A DNA stretch of 64,000 bases, taken from contig NZ_SRSO01000009.1 of assembly GCF_004791695.1 (NCBI RefSeq), forward strand, positions 82,211-146,210, read 5' to 3'. The stretch is from Flavivirga rizhaonensis. GTDB lineage: Bacteria; Bacteroidota; Bacteroidia; Flavobacteriales; Flavobacteriaceae. How positions within the stretch are numbered: position 1 is the first letter of the stretch; the number at the start of each line of letters is the position of its first letter. The notes beneath the pieces are model-generated. The model was not told where the DNA came from, searched no databases, and saw only the letters and a program-made list of their open reading frames with translations. Positions 45,115 to 54,663 of the stretch are shown piece by piece. The position numbers and the translations under genes were made by a program.

Positions 45115-45883
45115 AATATTTAAAAGCTTTAGCTAATCTGGACCCATACCAGGAAAACATTTCACCGTCAGCTAATATAATAGCTGCGTCAGGATAAAAT
45201 TCTTGTATATCCTTTCTATGCTTTTCTTTAAATGGGTAAGGCTCGCTAGACAGAAGCACAATATCTACATCTTTATTTATAGTTGATTCACTAAGCTCAA
45301 TTTCTGGATAACGAATCTCATTTTCAAAAACATTTTCAAACTTATTAAGCTTCAACAAATAATTAATGAACGTATTATTTGCAGCTACTATCCATGGATC
45401 TTTCCATATAAAATAAACCGCTTTTAATATGGGTTTATTTTTAATAAATGTATTAAACGCCTTTACCTCTTTTTTTATACTTTTTAATAAATCAAAAGCT
45501 GCTTTTGATTTATTAAAAATCTCACCGTATTGATGAATCAATTTTAAACTATCATCAATTGTAAAAATATCAGAGACATGTACATTACAAATAGCTTCAC
45601 AAGCATCTACAATGGCTTTGGTGTTTTCTTCTTTGTTACAAAGAATAATATCTGGTTTTAAGGCTTTAATTTTATCTAAGTGAATTTGCTTAGTTCCTCC
45701 AACAATTGCAACATCTGTTCTAATATGATGCGGATGCACACAAAATTTGGTAACACCTATAAGCGAGCTTTCTAAACCTAAATCATATAATAACTCGGTT
45801 TGACTTGGTACTAAAGAAACAATACGTTTTGGGGTTTCTTTTATATGAAGGATTCTATCGAGCTGGTCTTTGAGATGCTTCAC
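45074..45883 (-). CDS. Helical-backbone metal receptor (BtuF/FepB-like) without signal peptide
   Basis: A 269-residue periplasmic-binding-protein class III fold. KRIVSLVPSQTELLYDLGLE is the standard first unit of cobalamin/iron-siderophore receptors; GGTKQIHLDKIKALKPDIIL is the second. The connecting long helix (DLLKSIKKEVKAFNTFIKN) and SWYGSRLAKAFKYFKSL at the end fit. There is no export signal at MKHLKDQLDRILHIKETPKR, so it should be cytoplasmic, unlike BtuF. Ligand unknown. It lies 17 bases after pyrF, in one leftward transcript. Confidence 0.83.
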   Translation of the reverse strand: MKHLKDQLDRILHIKETPKRIVSLVPSQTELLYDLGLESSLIGVTKFCVHPHHIRTDVAIVGGTKQIHLDKIKALKPDIILCNKEENTKAIVDACEAICNVHVSDIFTIDDSLKLIHQYGEIFNKSKAAFDLLKSIKKEVKAFNTFIKNKPILKAVYFIWKDPWIVAANNTFINYLLKLNKFENVFENEIRYPEIELSESTINKDVDIVLLSSEPYPFKEKHRKDIQEFYPDAAIILADGEMFSWYGSRLAKAFKYFKSLRLNLENNQS

Positions 45884-45900
45884 TTCGTTTAAAATAACAA

Positions 45901-46716
45901 CTACTTATTTAAAATAATCGCCATTTCTTGCTGAAGTTCTTTTGCTTTCAAAGCTGCTGCTTTAGCAAAATCATCTTCATTAGAAGCATAAATAATTCCA
46001 CGAGAAGAATTAATAAGTAAGCCTATTTGATTATTCATGCCATATTTACAAACATCTTGTAAATTACCACCTTGCGCACCAACTCCAGGTACTAACAAAA
46101 AGCTATCTGGAATAATATGTCTAATATCTGCTAAATACTCTGCTTTAGTAGCACCAACTACATACATTAAATTCTCTGAATGCTCCCAGGTCTTAGAAGT
46201 TTCTAAAACTTGTTTGTATAGTTCTTTTCCATCAACCGTTTTTGTTTGAAAATCAAATGCTCCCTGATTGGATGTTAATGCTAAAAGTATGGTATGCTTA
46301 TTTTCAAAAGCTAAAAATGGCTCTACAGAATCTTTTCCCATGTATGGTGCCACGGTAACAGAATCGAAAGCTAAATCTTCAAAAAAAGCTTTGGCATACA
46401 TGGCGCTTGTATTACCAATATCGCCTCGTTTCGCATCTGCAATAGTGAAAATTTCCGGATGTTTTTCGTTTAAATAATTAATCGTTTTTTCTAAAGCCTT
46501 CCAACCTTTTAAACCATAAGCTTCATAGAATGCCGTATTAGGTTTATAGGCAACGCATAAATGATGTGTTGCATCTATAATTGCTTTATTGAAAGCAAAA
46601 ATAGAGTCTTCTTCTTTTAAAAGGTGTGGTGGTATTTTATTTAAATCAACATCTAATCCTATACATAAAAAGGATTTCTTTTTTTTGATTTCCTGTACGA
46701 GTTGGTTTGTTGTCAT
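45901..46716 (-). CDS. pyrF: Orotidine 5'-phosphate decarboxylase (type 2)
   Basis: A 271-residue enzyme for the last step of UMP synthesis. [18 protein letters not shown] holds the first catalytic Asp, and [20 protein letters not shown] is the catalytic Asp-Lys-x-x-Asp signature of the type 2 subfamily. [15 protein letters not shown] binds the phosphate. Length fits. The upstream gap to prfA contains a palindromic repeat, so independent promoter or read-through both remain possible. Confidence 0.95.
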   Translation of the reverse strand: MTTNQLVQEIKKKKSFLCIGLDVDLNKIPPHLLKEEDSIFAFNKAIIDATHHLCVAYKPNTAFYEAYGLKGWKALEKTINYLNEKHPEIFTIADAKRGDIGNTSAMYAKAFFEDLAFDSVTVAPYMGKDSVEPFLAFENKHTILLALTSNQGAFDFQTKTVDGKELYKQVLETSKTWEHSENLMYVVGATKAEYLADIRHIIPDSFLLVPGVGAQGGNLQDVCKYGMNNQIGLLINSSRGIIYASNEDDFAKAAALKAKELQQEMAIILNK

Positions 46717-46808
46717 TCCTCCTTAATCCTCCGAAGGAGGAAACTGTTATGTGTTTACTCTTATGTTTCTATTATTATCCTGATGTTAACATCTACTTTC
46801 GTCAGAGT

Positions 46809-46890
46809 GTCATTCCTGCAAAAGCAGGAATCCACTTTATAATGATTACGTTTCAATTTAAAAGATTCCTGCCGCCTTCGCAGGAATGAC
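46809..46890. repeat. GTCATTCCTGC inverted repeat
   Basis: Arms GTCATTCCTGCAAAAGCAGG (46809-46828, continuing AATC) and GATTCCTGCCGCCTTCGCAG (46864-46883, continuing GAATGAC) form a long hairpin; each arm is also a smaller palindrome. A second small hairpin TCCTCC-GAA-GGAGGA lies at 46727-46741. It ends 4 bases from the prfA stop. A 60-codon frame across it is an artefact. Confidence 0.8.
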
Positions 46891-46894
46891 AGTT

Positions 46895-47971
46895 TTAAAT
46901 CACATCATCATTAGCCTTCAACTTTTCAGTGTTTTCAGCTAACATTAATTCATCTATTATTTTTTGAATATCACCATTTACAATATTACTTAAATCGTAC
47001 AGTGTTAATCCTATTCTATGATCAGTTACACGACCTTGTGGATAATTATACGTTCTAATCTTAGCACTTCTATCACCAGATGACACCATACTACCACGCT
47101 TCGCTGCATCTTCTTCCTGCTTCTTCGCCAATTCTAAATCGTATAAGCGAGAACGCAATACTTTAAAAGCTTTCTCTTTATTTTTGTGTTGTGATTTCTG
47201 GTCTTGACATTGCGCCACCAATCCTGTTGGAATGTGTGTTAAACGTACTGCCGAATAAGTTGTATTTACAGATTGACCTCCTGGACCTGACGAACAGAAA
47301 AAGTCTATTCTTACTTCTTTTGGATTAATTTCTACATCAAACTCTTCTGCTTCTGGAAACACCATCACGGTTGCTGCACTGGTATGTACACGTCCTTGTG
47401 TCTCTGTTTGCGGCACACGTTGTACACGATGCACACCTGCTTCAAATTTTAAAGTTCCATAAACATCTTCGCCACTAACTTCAAATTGAATTTCTTTAAA
47501 GCCACCATTTGTACCTTCACTAAAATCTACAGTATCTACGCGCCAACCTTTACTTTCACAGTATTTCGTGTACATTCTAAATAAATCTCCTGCAAAAATA
47601 CTGGCTTCGTCACCACCTGTCCCAGCACGTAACTCAACTACCGCATTTTTAGAGTCTTCTGGGTCTTTAGGTATTAAAAGAACTTTTATTTCTTCTTCCA
47701 ACTTAGGAATTCCTTCTTTAGCTTCATCATACTGCATTTTAGCCATTTCTACCATCTCTTCATCACTACCATCTGCAATAATAGACTCTGCTTCCTTCAA
47801 ATTATCTGTAAGCTCTATGTATAATTCCCGCTTATCCATAAGAATTCGCAAGTCTTTATATTCTCTATTAAGTGCTACATAACGTTTTTGATCTGTAATT
47901 ATATCAGGTTGAATAATTAAATCGCTAACCTCATCAAAACGCTGTTTTACTATTTGTAATTTCTCTAACAT
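46895..47971 (-). CDS. prfA: Peptide chain release factor 1
   Basis: A 358-residue class I release factor recognising UAA and UAG. The hydrolysis motif GGQ is in [20 protein letters not shown], and [20 protein letters not shown] follows as in all bacterial RF1 proteins. The N-terminal PCRF helices (1-110) and the [20 protein letters not shown] block are intact. Length is normal. Start ATG at 47971. Confidence 0.96.
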   Translation of the reverse strand: MLEKLQIVKQRFDEVSDLIIQPDIITDQKRYVALNREYKDLRILMDKRELYIELTDNLKEAESIIADGSDEEMVEMAKMQYDEAKEGIPKLEEEIKVLLIPKDPEDSKNAVVELRAGTGGDEASIFAGDLFRMYTKYCESKGWRVDTVDFSEGTNGGFKEIQFEVSGEDVYGTLKFEAGVHRVQRVPQTETQGRVHTSAATVMVFPEAEEFDVEINPKEVRIDFFCSSGPGGQSVNTTYSAVRLTHIPTGLVAQCQDQKSQHKNKEKAFKVLRSRLYDLELAKKQEEDAAKRGSMVSSGDRSAKIRTYNYPQGRVTDHRIGLTLYDLSNIVNGDIQKIIDELMLAENTEKLKANDDVI

Positions 47972-48091
47972 CTACCTTTTTAATTGGGAATCAAAAATAC
48001 GATAATTTATGAATTTTAGGCACCAATATACCTGTCTATTAATCATTAGACTAGAATAATATTCAACTTCTACCGTTTCTAATCATATATT

Positions 48092-48379
48092 ATGAATCAA
48101 TTATTTTCCATATTCGTTTTTTACAGATCTTTTATTTTTTGGTCTTTTGGCTTAAATATCATCTTTTCATTTTTAAAATATGATATGCTTCCTATTCTTA
48201 TTGCAAAACTATTATTAGTCATTTTTTTATGGTTTTTTATAAATGAAACCCATGCCAAACGAAAACTAATATTTTACAAAAACTTAGGGATCTCCCCTTT
48301 CAAATTATTTGCTCTATTATTTGTTATTGATATGTTTTTAAGTATTCCATTTCTTTTGCTTCTTAAAGAGTTTGTATGA
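48092..48379 (+). CDS. Small membrane protein, probable partner of an ABC ATPase
   Basis: A 95-residue protein with three hydrophobic helices (about 5-27, 34-52, 68-92) and a basic loop ETHAKRKLIFYKNLGISPFK. No named domain. Its stop overlaps the start of the ATPase gene in ATGA (48376-48379), the usual sign of translational coupling. The loop between helices could contact the ATPase like a coupling helix (inference). Too small to be an ordinary ABC permease. Confidence 0.6.
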   Translation: MNQLFSIFVFYRSFIFWSFGLNIIFSFLKYDMLPILIAKLLLVIFLWFFINETHAKRKLIFYKNLGISPFKLFALLFVIDMFLSIPFLLLLKEFV

Positions 48380-49038
48380 TTATAGAGATTGATAATGTTG
48401 AACTTTATTTTAATAACAAATCTGTTTTAAACGGAGTTTATCTAAAAGCCGAAGCAGGAAAAATTACGGGCATTTTGGGAAGTAATGGCTGTGGAAAGAG
48501 TTGTCTTTTAAATATTTCTTTTGGTAATTTAAAAGCCAAATATAGCTTGATAAGAATTAATAACACCCCTATTTTAAAACCATTATACCAAACAAAATTA
48601 GTTAGTTATTTACCGCAGCATCATTTTATTCCTAACAAAATGATGATTAAGACTGCATTTAAGCTTTTTAAGGTAGACTGGGATGTTTTTGTTAATACAT
48701 TTGAAACTCTAACCCCTTATAAAAACTTTTATTTCAAAAAGTTATCTGGAGGAGAGCGTAGGATTATAGAAATTTATCTCACTTTAAAATGCCCAAGAAA
48801 AATAGTGTTTTTAGACGAGCCTTTCTCTCACGTAGCTCCTTTATATATTGAAAAAATAAAAGCCCTTATTGAAGAAGAAAAGCAGAAAAAAGCCATCGTC
48901 ATCACAGATCATATGTACGAACACATTATAGCTGTTTCTGATACTATATATCTTTTAAAAAATGGTTGTACAAAACTAATTGACAACGTAAAAGAATTGG
49001 AAGATTATAAATATTTAAGTATTGGTACTTTGGATTAA
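48376..49038 (+). CDS. ABC-type ATPase with small membrane partner
   Basis: A 220-residue ATP-binding cassette. Walker A ILGSNGCGKSCLLNI, Q-loop YLPQHHFIP, signature KKLSGGERRIIEIYL, Walker B KIVFLDEPFSHVAP and H-loop VITDHMYEH are all present. The sequence after Walker B diverges from the usual D-loop SxLD (here SHVAP). The order matches the LptB/LivG-type importers and exporters, but no normal permease is adjacent; the only candidate is the overlapping 95-residue protein. Function unknown. Confidence 0.85.
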   Translation: MIIEIDNVELYFNNKSVLNGVYLKAEAGKITGILGSNGCGKSCLLNISFGNLKAKYSLIRINNTPILKPLYQTKLVSYLPQHHFIPNKMMIKTAFKLFKVDWDVFVNTFETLTPYKNFYFKKLSGGERRIIEIYLTLKCPRKIVFLDEPFSHVAPLYIEKIKALIEEEKQKKAIVITDHMYEHIIAVSDTIYLLKNGCTKLIDNVKELEDYKYLSIGTLD

Positions 49039-49060
49039 GTAAAAGAAAGGAGCTTATTTT

Positions 49061-49425
49061 TGTCCGTTCGAGCGCAATCGAGAACTAAAACACCTCACTA
49101 AACATGAAGGTTTCGACTGCGCTCCAGACATTCTAATATTTATTTACCTTTAAACAACCTTCTTTACTAATTTAACGAGTTCGACATATTAAAAACTGAC
49201 AGTCAGTTGTTTAACTATTTTAACAAAGAAAACTATGTCATTCCGAATGCTACGGAGAGTAAAATATATTTTACTTGAACGTATAATAACGTAGCTATTG
49301 AGAAGCCTGCCTGCCGGAAGGCAGGGAATCCCATCCTTATGAGATGTCTAGAAAGTTTATCTTGAGTACTTCGACTACGCTCAGCATAAACTAAAGTCGA
49401 AAGGCTCATTCTTCACTCTTTCTAA
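49061..49425. repeat. Cluster of palindromic repeats in the ABC-nrdJ gap
   Basis: An inverted pair TGTCCGTTCGAGCGCAATCG / TTTCGACTGCGCTCCAGACA spans 49061-49132. A second composite from about 49238 begins with GTCATTCCGAATGCTACGGA. It contains the perfect palindrome AGTAAAATATATTTTACT (49258-49275), a CCTGCCTGCCGGAAGGCAGG hairpin (49306-49325), and a paired TTCGACTACGCTCAGC / GTCGAAAGG stretch. No ORF in 49039-49500. Confidence 0.75.
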
Positions 49426-49500
49426 AATGACAAACACTTGAAAATCATTGATTTAATGTTATTTTTTATAAAAAAATTAAATCGAACTGACGTTCATTTA

Positions 49501-52056
49501 TTAACCACATTTAGAAGATCCACAATCTTTACAGGTTAAACAACCTTCCTGATATATTAAGTTTCCAGATTTACAAGAATCACACTTTTGTCCTTTTGCC
49601 TCTGTACCATCTGCCACATAACGCTTTAAGGCACGCCCCACACCGTTTTTCCATGTATTAATAGATTCACTGTCTAATTGCAAACTATTAATTAAATCAA
49701 CAATTTTATCGATAGGCATGCCATGACGAAGCGTACTGGAAATAAGTTTAGCATAGTTCCAAAATTCCGGATTAAACTTATGAGATAAGCCTTCTATAGT
49801 AGTCTTGTAACCTCTTTTATTTTCATATTGAAAATCGTAACGGGAAGTACCATTTTCATTTCTATTCTTTATTATTAATCCATTATTTACCCAGCGAGGA
49901 ATTAAAATACCATCTTCATCATCGGTTAACCCTGTAAAAATCTCATAAGGTTTCTCATCAATAATACCTATAAAGGCAATCCACTTTTCTTTATTGTTCT
50001 GAAAACGGACCACATCAGCTTCTAATATTTGAGGACGTTTTACAGGAAATGCTGTTAGTAAATCTTTAGATTCCTCTTCCTTTTTATTATCATTAGAAAT
50101 TAGTACCCCAGACCGAGAACCATCTCTATAAACGGTTACTCCTTTACAGCCAACCTCCCATGCTTTTAAATATAAGTCGCCTACTAAATCTTCAGAAACA
50201 TCATTAGGCAAATTAATAGTTACACTTATAGAATGATCTACCCATTTTTGAATAGCTCCTTGCATACTCACTTTACTTAGCCAATCTACATCATTTGAAG
50301 TTGCTTTATAATATGGCGATTGCTTCACTAAATCATCTAACTCCTCCTGAGAGAAATTTTTAGAGGTATCAATACCATTAACTTCCATCCATTGTTTAAA
50401 CCTGTGATGGAAAACAACATATTCTTCCCAAGAATCACCAACTTCATCAACAAAATCTATACGTGCATCTTTATCGCTTGGATTTACTTTTCTTCTACGT
50501 TTATACACTGGTAAAAACACAGGTTCTATTCCAGATGTTGTTTGCGTCATTAAACTCGTTGTACCCGTTGGGGCTATGGTAAGTAATGCGATATTTCGTC
50601 TACCATATTCTAACATTTCATAATACAGCTTGCTATCTGCTTCTTTTAAACGTTGTATAAAGGGATTGTTTTTTTCGCGCTCTGCATCAAAAATAGAAAA
50701 GGGACCTCGTTCTTTTGCTAAGTAAACCGATGCTCTATAAGCTTCTATACCAATTGTTTTATGGACTTTTAATGAAAAGGCATTCCCTGCTTCACTACCA
50801 TATTGAATACCCAAAGCCGCTAACATATCACCTTCTGCTGTTATACCAATACCTGTTCTACGTCCTTCTTCTGCTTTTCGCTTTATATTAATCCATAAGT
50901 TACGTTCGGTAGCCTTAACCTCATCTAACTCTGGATCTTCATCTATTTTCTGTAAAATCGTATCTATTTTTTCTAACTCTAAATCGATTATATCGTCCAT
51001 AATGCGTTGCGCCGCAACAATATGTTTTTTGAATAAAGCGAAATTAAACTTAGCTTGTTTGGTAAAAGGGTTCTCTACATAAGAAAACAAATTAATAGCC
51101 AATAATCTACAAGAATCATAAGGGCATAAAGGAATTTCTCCACATGGGTTTGTAGACACTGTTTTATAACCCAAATCGGCATAACAATCTGGAATGGATT
51201 CATTTATAATAGTATCCCAAAATAAAATTCCTGGTTCGGCTGATTTCCAGGCATTATGAACAATTTTTTTCCATAAATCATTTGCTTTTATTGTTTTGGA
51301 AACTTTAGGGTTTTTGCTAAATACTGGGTATTTCTGAGTATAATCGGTTCCATTTTTAACCGCTTCCATAAACTCATTATCCATTCTAACCGACACATTC
51401 GCTCCTGTGACTTTACCCTGTTCTAATTTTGCATCAATAAAGTCTTCTGAATCTGGATGGTTAATAGAAACAGAAAGCATTAATGCCCCTCTTCTTCCAT
51501 CCTGCGCAACTTCTCTTGTAGAATTAGAATAGCGTTCCATAAAAGGAACAATACCTGTAGAAGTTAATGCAGAATTTTTAACTGAAGAACCTTTTGGGCG
51601 AATATGAGACAAATCATGACCTACACCTCCTCTACGCTTCATAAGCTGAACTTGCTCTTGATCAATTTTCATGATACCACCGTATGAATCTGATTCCCCT
51701 GAATTACCAATTACAAAACAATTAGAAAGTGATGCGATTTGAAACGGATTGCCTATACCTGCCATTGGACTGCCTTGAGGCACTATGTATTTAAAATCTT
51801 TAATTAAATTAAAAATATCGTCAGCAGATAATGGGTTTGCGTATTTTTTTTCAACTCTTGCTAGTTCTTTAGCAATTCTAAAATGCATATCATTTGGGGT
51901 TAACTCATAAATATTGCCTTGAGAATCTTTAAGAGCATATTTATTTAACCATACGCGAGCCGCTAAATCATCATTATTAAAATACTTTAATGTGGCATTG
52001 AAAGCCTGATCTTGTGTGTAAGTTTTTGGTGGAGTTTTTGTGACGTTGTCATTCAT
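49501..52056 (-). CDS. nrdJ: Adenosylcobalamin-dependent (class II) ribonucleotide reductase
   Basis: An 851-residue enzyme that reduces ribonucleotides to deoxyribonucleotides without oxygen. LSNCFVIGNSGESDSYGG carries one of the redox cysteines; NPCGEIPLCPYDSCRLLAIN has the catalytic Asn-Cys-Glu (NPCGE); APTGTTSLMTQTTSGIEP is the phosphate-binding P-loop of the family. The C-terminus ends in a cysteine-rich ribbon (CDSCKSG, CLTCKDCGSSKCG) that supplies the re-reducing cysteines. No NrdB or NrdG is near, as expected. No cobalamin-riboswitch features upstream. Flanked by repeats on both sides. Confidence 0.95.
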   Translation of the reverse strand: MNDNVTKTPPKTYTQDQAFNATLKYFNNDDLAARVWLNKYALKDSQGNIYELTPNDMHFRIAKELARVEKKYANPLSADDIFNLIKDFKYIVPQGSPMAGIGNPFQIASLSNCFVIGNSGESDSYGGIMKIDQEQVQLMKRRGGVGHDLSHIRPKGSSVKNSALTSTGIVPFMERYSNSTREVAQDGRRGALMLSVSINHPDSEDFIDAKLEQGKVTGANVSVRMDNEFMEAVKNGTDYTQKYPVFSKNPKVSKTIKANDLWKKIVHNAWKSAEPGILFWDTIINESIPDCYADLGYKTVSTNPCGEIPLCPYDSCRLLAINLFSYVENPFTKQAKFNFALFKKHIVAAQRIMDDIIDLELEKIDTILQKIDEDPELDEVKATERNLWINIKRKAEEGRRTGIGITAEGDMLAALGIQYGSEAGNAFSLKVHKTIGIEAYRASVYLAKERGPFSIFDAEREKNNPFIQRLKEADSKLYYEMLEYGRRNIALLTIAPTGTTSLMTQTTSGIEPVFLPVYKRRRKVNPSDKDARIDFVDEVGDSWEEYVVFHHRFKQWMEVNGIDTSKNFSQEELDDLVKQSPYYKATSNDVDWLSKVSMQGAIQKWVDHSISVTINLPNDVSEDLVGDLYLKAWEVGCKGVTVYRDGSRSGVLISNDNKKEEESKDLLTAFPVKRPQILEADVVRFQNNKEKWIAFIGIIDEKPYEIFTGLTDDEDGILIPRWVNNGLIIKNRNENGTSRYDFQYENKRGYKTTIEGLSHKFNPEFWNYAKLISSTLRHGMPIDKIVDLINSLQLDSESINTWKNGVGRALKRYVADGTEAKGQKCDSCKSGNLIYQEGCLTCKDCGSSKCG

Positions 52057-52359
52057 TAGTAAGTTATATTTTGGATTATTTAATTAGAGTATAAATAAAC
52101 TAAAAGTGCACAACTTAAAACATGACAAAAATCATAAAGCTTACAAACAACCACATATTAAATACTGATTATGAGTATTTTAAATATTTATCAACATTAA
52201 AAAGTTAACAAATTTTTCAAACACAAATTACGGAAATTATTTTTAAGTTTCACATTTGGTTAGTTATATGATACGGATAATACACCTGAATTAGTTCTTA
52301 AACCGTTTGGCACAGTTAAATAAAGTTTGGAGGGAAGTCAGTCTAAACGTAATAGAATA

Positions 52360-52543
52360 AAATAAAGAATTTCTTGAAACGAACTATCTTCGAGGCAGAG
52401 CCATAGAGGCATGCTTCAACTACGTTAGGTAGAGGTCTCGCTCGTTTCACACTTAAACAGGCTTTGAGCTTTCGGTTCAAAAATCGAAATTCTGTTATTT
52501 AGATTCCGTTTTCATGGGAATGACAATTTCAACAGAAACTCCG
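52360..52543. repeat. Mosaic degenerate repeat, partner of 44207-44545
   Basis: Shares the left edge AAATAAAGAATTTCTTGAAA and the right edge GTTATTTAGATT...GAATGACAATTTCAACAGAAACTC with 44207-44545, but its middle is shorter and different. It accounts for much of the 522-base gap 52057-52578; the remainder (52057-52359) is AT-rich with no ORF and must hold the nrdJ promoter. Confidence 0.6.
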
Positions 52544-52578
52544 TGGCTGAGCCTCGGAGAATTCTTTTCGATCAATTC

Positions 52579-53427
52579 TTATTTCCTCCTATCAAGTTTT
52601 TGCTTAAATAACCATTCCAGTAAACCTGGTGTGTCATAGGCAAGAGGCCAGCTAATGTGTCCAACATTTTCAAACTCAGTATATAACGGTTTTCCTCCTA
52701 ATTTTTGAATGGATTTAATCATACGTCTTGAATAATCAACCGATACAGCTGAATCTTCAGCTCCATGAAAAGCCCATATCGGAACATCAACAATTTTATG
52801 AGCCAATTCCGGATTGCCTTTTCCACAAATAGGAATAGCCGCTGCAAACATTTTAGGATGCGTTAAAATATAATGCCAGGTACCAAAACCACCCATAGAT
52901 TGTCCCGTAATATATAATCTATCTACGTCTACGGAATATTCGTCTTCAATGTTTTTAATAACATCAAAAACTAATGATTCTATAGGATTAGAAACATTAA
53001 TTTGATTCATATTAGGAGAAGATATTCCCCAATTTAAATTTGGTGGGCATTGAGGTACAAAAAGAAAACAAGGATAATTTTCTCTGTTTTCTGGCTTAGA
53101 TAAAATTTGAGAAGGCCAACAACCAGAAATTTGCTTTATATTATCAGTACCACGTCCTCCACTACCTGAAAGGCATACAACTAAAGGATACTTTTTATTA
53201 GAATCATAATTTAAAGGTTTAAGTAAACGATAAACTAAAGTCTCTTTTTTATTATTGATATAAGTTTTAGCTTCAAATTCTTTAGCAATCTCTAAAATAT
53301 TTTTAGCTGCTTGTCTATGGCGTTTTATAGCTAAAAGATTATCTTCTTCGGTAGTTTGTGCATGAGTGCTTATTATTCCTAAAACAAAAACTGCTATTAA
53401 TAAAAATAGATTCTTAAACGTTTTCAT
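52579..53427 (-). CDS. Secreted alpha/beta-hydrolase (phospholipase/carboxylesterase-like)
   Basis: A 282-residue protein with a signal peptide ending ISTHAQ. The oxyanion-side strand YPLVVCLSGSGGRGTDNI, nucleophile elbow ITGQSMGGFGTWHY (GxSxG), DVPIWAFHGAEDSAVSVDYS (acid Asp) and FENVGHISWPLAYDTPG (His) give a full catalytic triad. It resembles the prolyl oligopeptidase-like/LpqC esterases of Bacteroidota, which may act on carbohydrate esters or peptides. Substrate unknown. Confidence 0.88.
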   Translation of the reverse strand: MKTFKNLFLLIAVFVLGIISTHAQTTEEDNLLAIKRHRQAAKNILEIAKEFEAKTYINNKKETLVYRLLKPLNYDSNKKYPLVVCLSGSGGRGTDNIKQISGCWPSQILSKPENRENYPCFLFVPQCPPNLNWGISSPNMNQINVSNPIESLVFDVIKNIEDEYSVDVDRLYITGQSMGGFGTWHYILTHPKMFAAAIPICGKGNPELAHKIVDVPIWAFHGAEDSAVSVDYSRRMIKSIQKLGGKPLYTEFENVGHISWPLAYDTPGLLEWLFKQKLDRRK

Positions 53428-53627
53428 TTTCTAAAATTTATGATGTCTGCTTTAATATATGTAATTACAAGTCTGTGGGAGCGTTTACGTTTGTCTTATT
53501 CTATTCTGAGGACTATGAAAAGGCTTTTTTACATTTTATGAACTATTGCCTAAATGGGTTCATAATGAATGTTTAACCCCTATTATTTCTAGGTTTCTTT
53601 ACAGAACATCCTTTCTTGGTTGCAGAC

Positions 53628-54587
53628 TTAAAAATCGACAGCAAATCCAACGCCTAAAATCTGTTTCCACTGAACTTTGGCCCCAGCTTCATCAAATTCT
53701 CCTTCAATCTCTGAAGGTTCTTTTGTTTTTACGTCATCATCATATTTTAAATGGGAGCCTAAAGTAGCTCTTATAAAATTATTAACTTTAAAATTAAAAT
53801 CGATTCTCCAATCTAAATCTACATTTCCAAAATTATTTACATAATCGGAGTATAAGCTCACTACATGCTTCATGTTTATGTTATTAGCGACTTCCATTTC
53901 GTAACTATTAGTCATCAAAATACCTACTTCTTCCCGCAAACGTTCTCCAGGTGTAATAATATTTCCATCTGCATCTAACACAGCAGGTGTAACCCCAAAA
54001 GAACCAGCATTAGCTAAATCTTCATCTAACACAAAAGTCGCTTTTAAAGTTATTGGAGAAAAATAAAATGACAATTCTTCAATGTCTTTTCCATATTCCA
54101 TACCGCCACCAAAGAATAAATACCCCGGTGCCATTAATCTGGAAATCGGCACCTCTTTATTTGGGTAATTATACCCATTAGTAAGTTGCGTTTTAAAATT
54201 AAGCCTTGCTGAATAAAACCAGTTTGATAAATTATTAGATTTATAACCAATGTTTGAAGTAAGTTCAAACAAATCATCTGTTTTTCTTAGCTCTCTAGAC
54301 TCTTGCTTATTTATTCCATAACGTACAGATACATCATTTCTCCATGAAAAATATTTATCTCTATAATTTGCAGAAGAATTAAATCCTAAAAGACCAGATA
54401 TTGAATTACTACCACCAGAGTTCCAATTAGTAAATGAAACCTGACTTAAATCTACGGTTGCTTTATTTTTTTGAATCCATTGGGGTCTTTCTTCTTTTTT
54501 CTTCTTTTTTTGTAAAAAAAGGGAGTCTGGTTGTGCAGAAATTAATTGAAAAAAGAAACAAAGAGGGATTAAGAATATGGTTTTCAT
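53628..54587 (-). CDS. DUF3078 outer-membrane protein
   Basis: A 319-residue protein with a signal peptide ending LISAQP. The rest is a beta-barrel-type sequence with alternating strands; KATVDLSQVSFTNWNSGGSN is the DUF3078 signature, and LNFKTQLTNGYNYPNKEVPI and ILGVGFAVDF at the C-terminus fit a barrel closing strand. Found widely in Bacteroidota, role unknown. It lies 76 bases after purM in the same direction. Confidence 0.85.
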   Translation of the reverse strand: MKTIFLIPLCFFFQLISAQPDSLFLQKKKKKEERPQWIQKNKATVDLSQVSFTNWNSGGSNSISGLLGFNSSANYRDKYFSWRNDVSVRYGINKQESRELRKTDDLFELTSNIGYKSNNLSNWFYSARLNFKTQLTNGYNYPNKEVPISRLMAPGYLFFGGGMEYGKDIEELSFYFSPITLKATFVLDEDLANAGSFGVTPAVLDADGNIITPGERLREEVGILMTNSYEMEVANNINMKHVVSLYSDYVNNFGNVDLDWRIDFNFKVNNFIRATLGSHLKYDDDVKTKEPSEIEGEFDEAGAKVQWKQILGVGFAVDF

Positions 54588-54663
54588 GGTTTAACCTAGT
54601 TAATTAGTGCAAATTAAAAGTTTTCTATCAACAATCATTCCATTTTAAACAAAAAAAAGAAAA

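Noticed and set aside
46707..46889. 60-codon open frame on the plus strand between pyrF and prfA
   Set aside because: It is the translation of the GTCATTCCTGC inverted repeat and of the pyrF start; no start context.
49061..49425. Possible CRISPR array from repeated GTCGAA-type units
   Set aside because: The units are palindromic, irregular in spacing and differ in sequence; no equal spacers and no cas genes.
52057..52359. Cobalamin riboswitch upstream of nrdJ
   Set aside because: No B12-box-like sequence found by eye on the minus strand.
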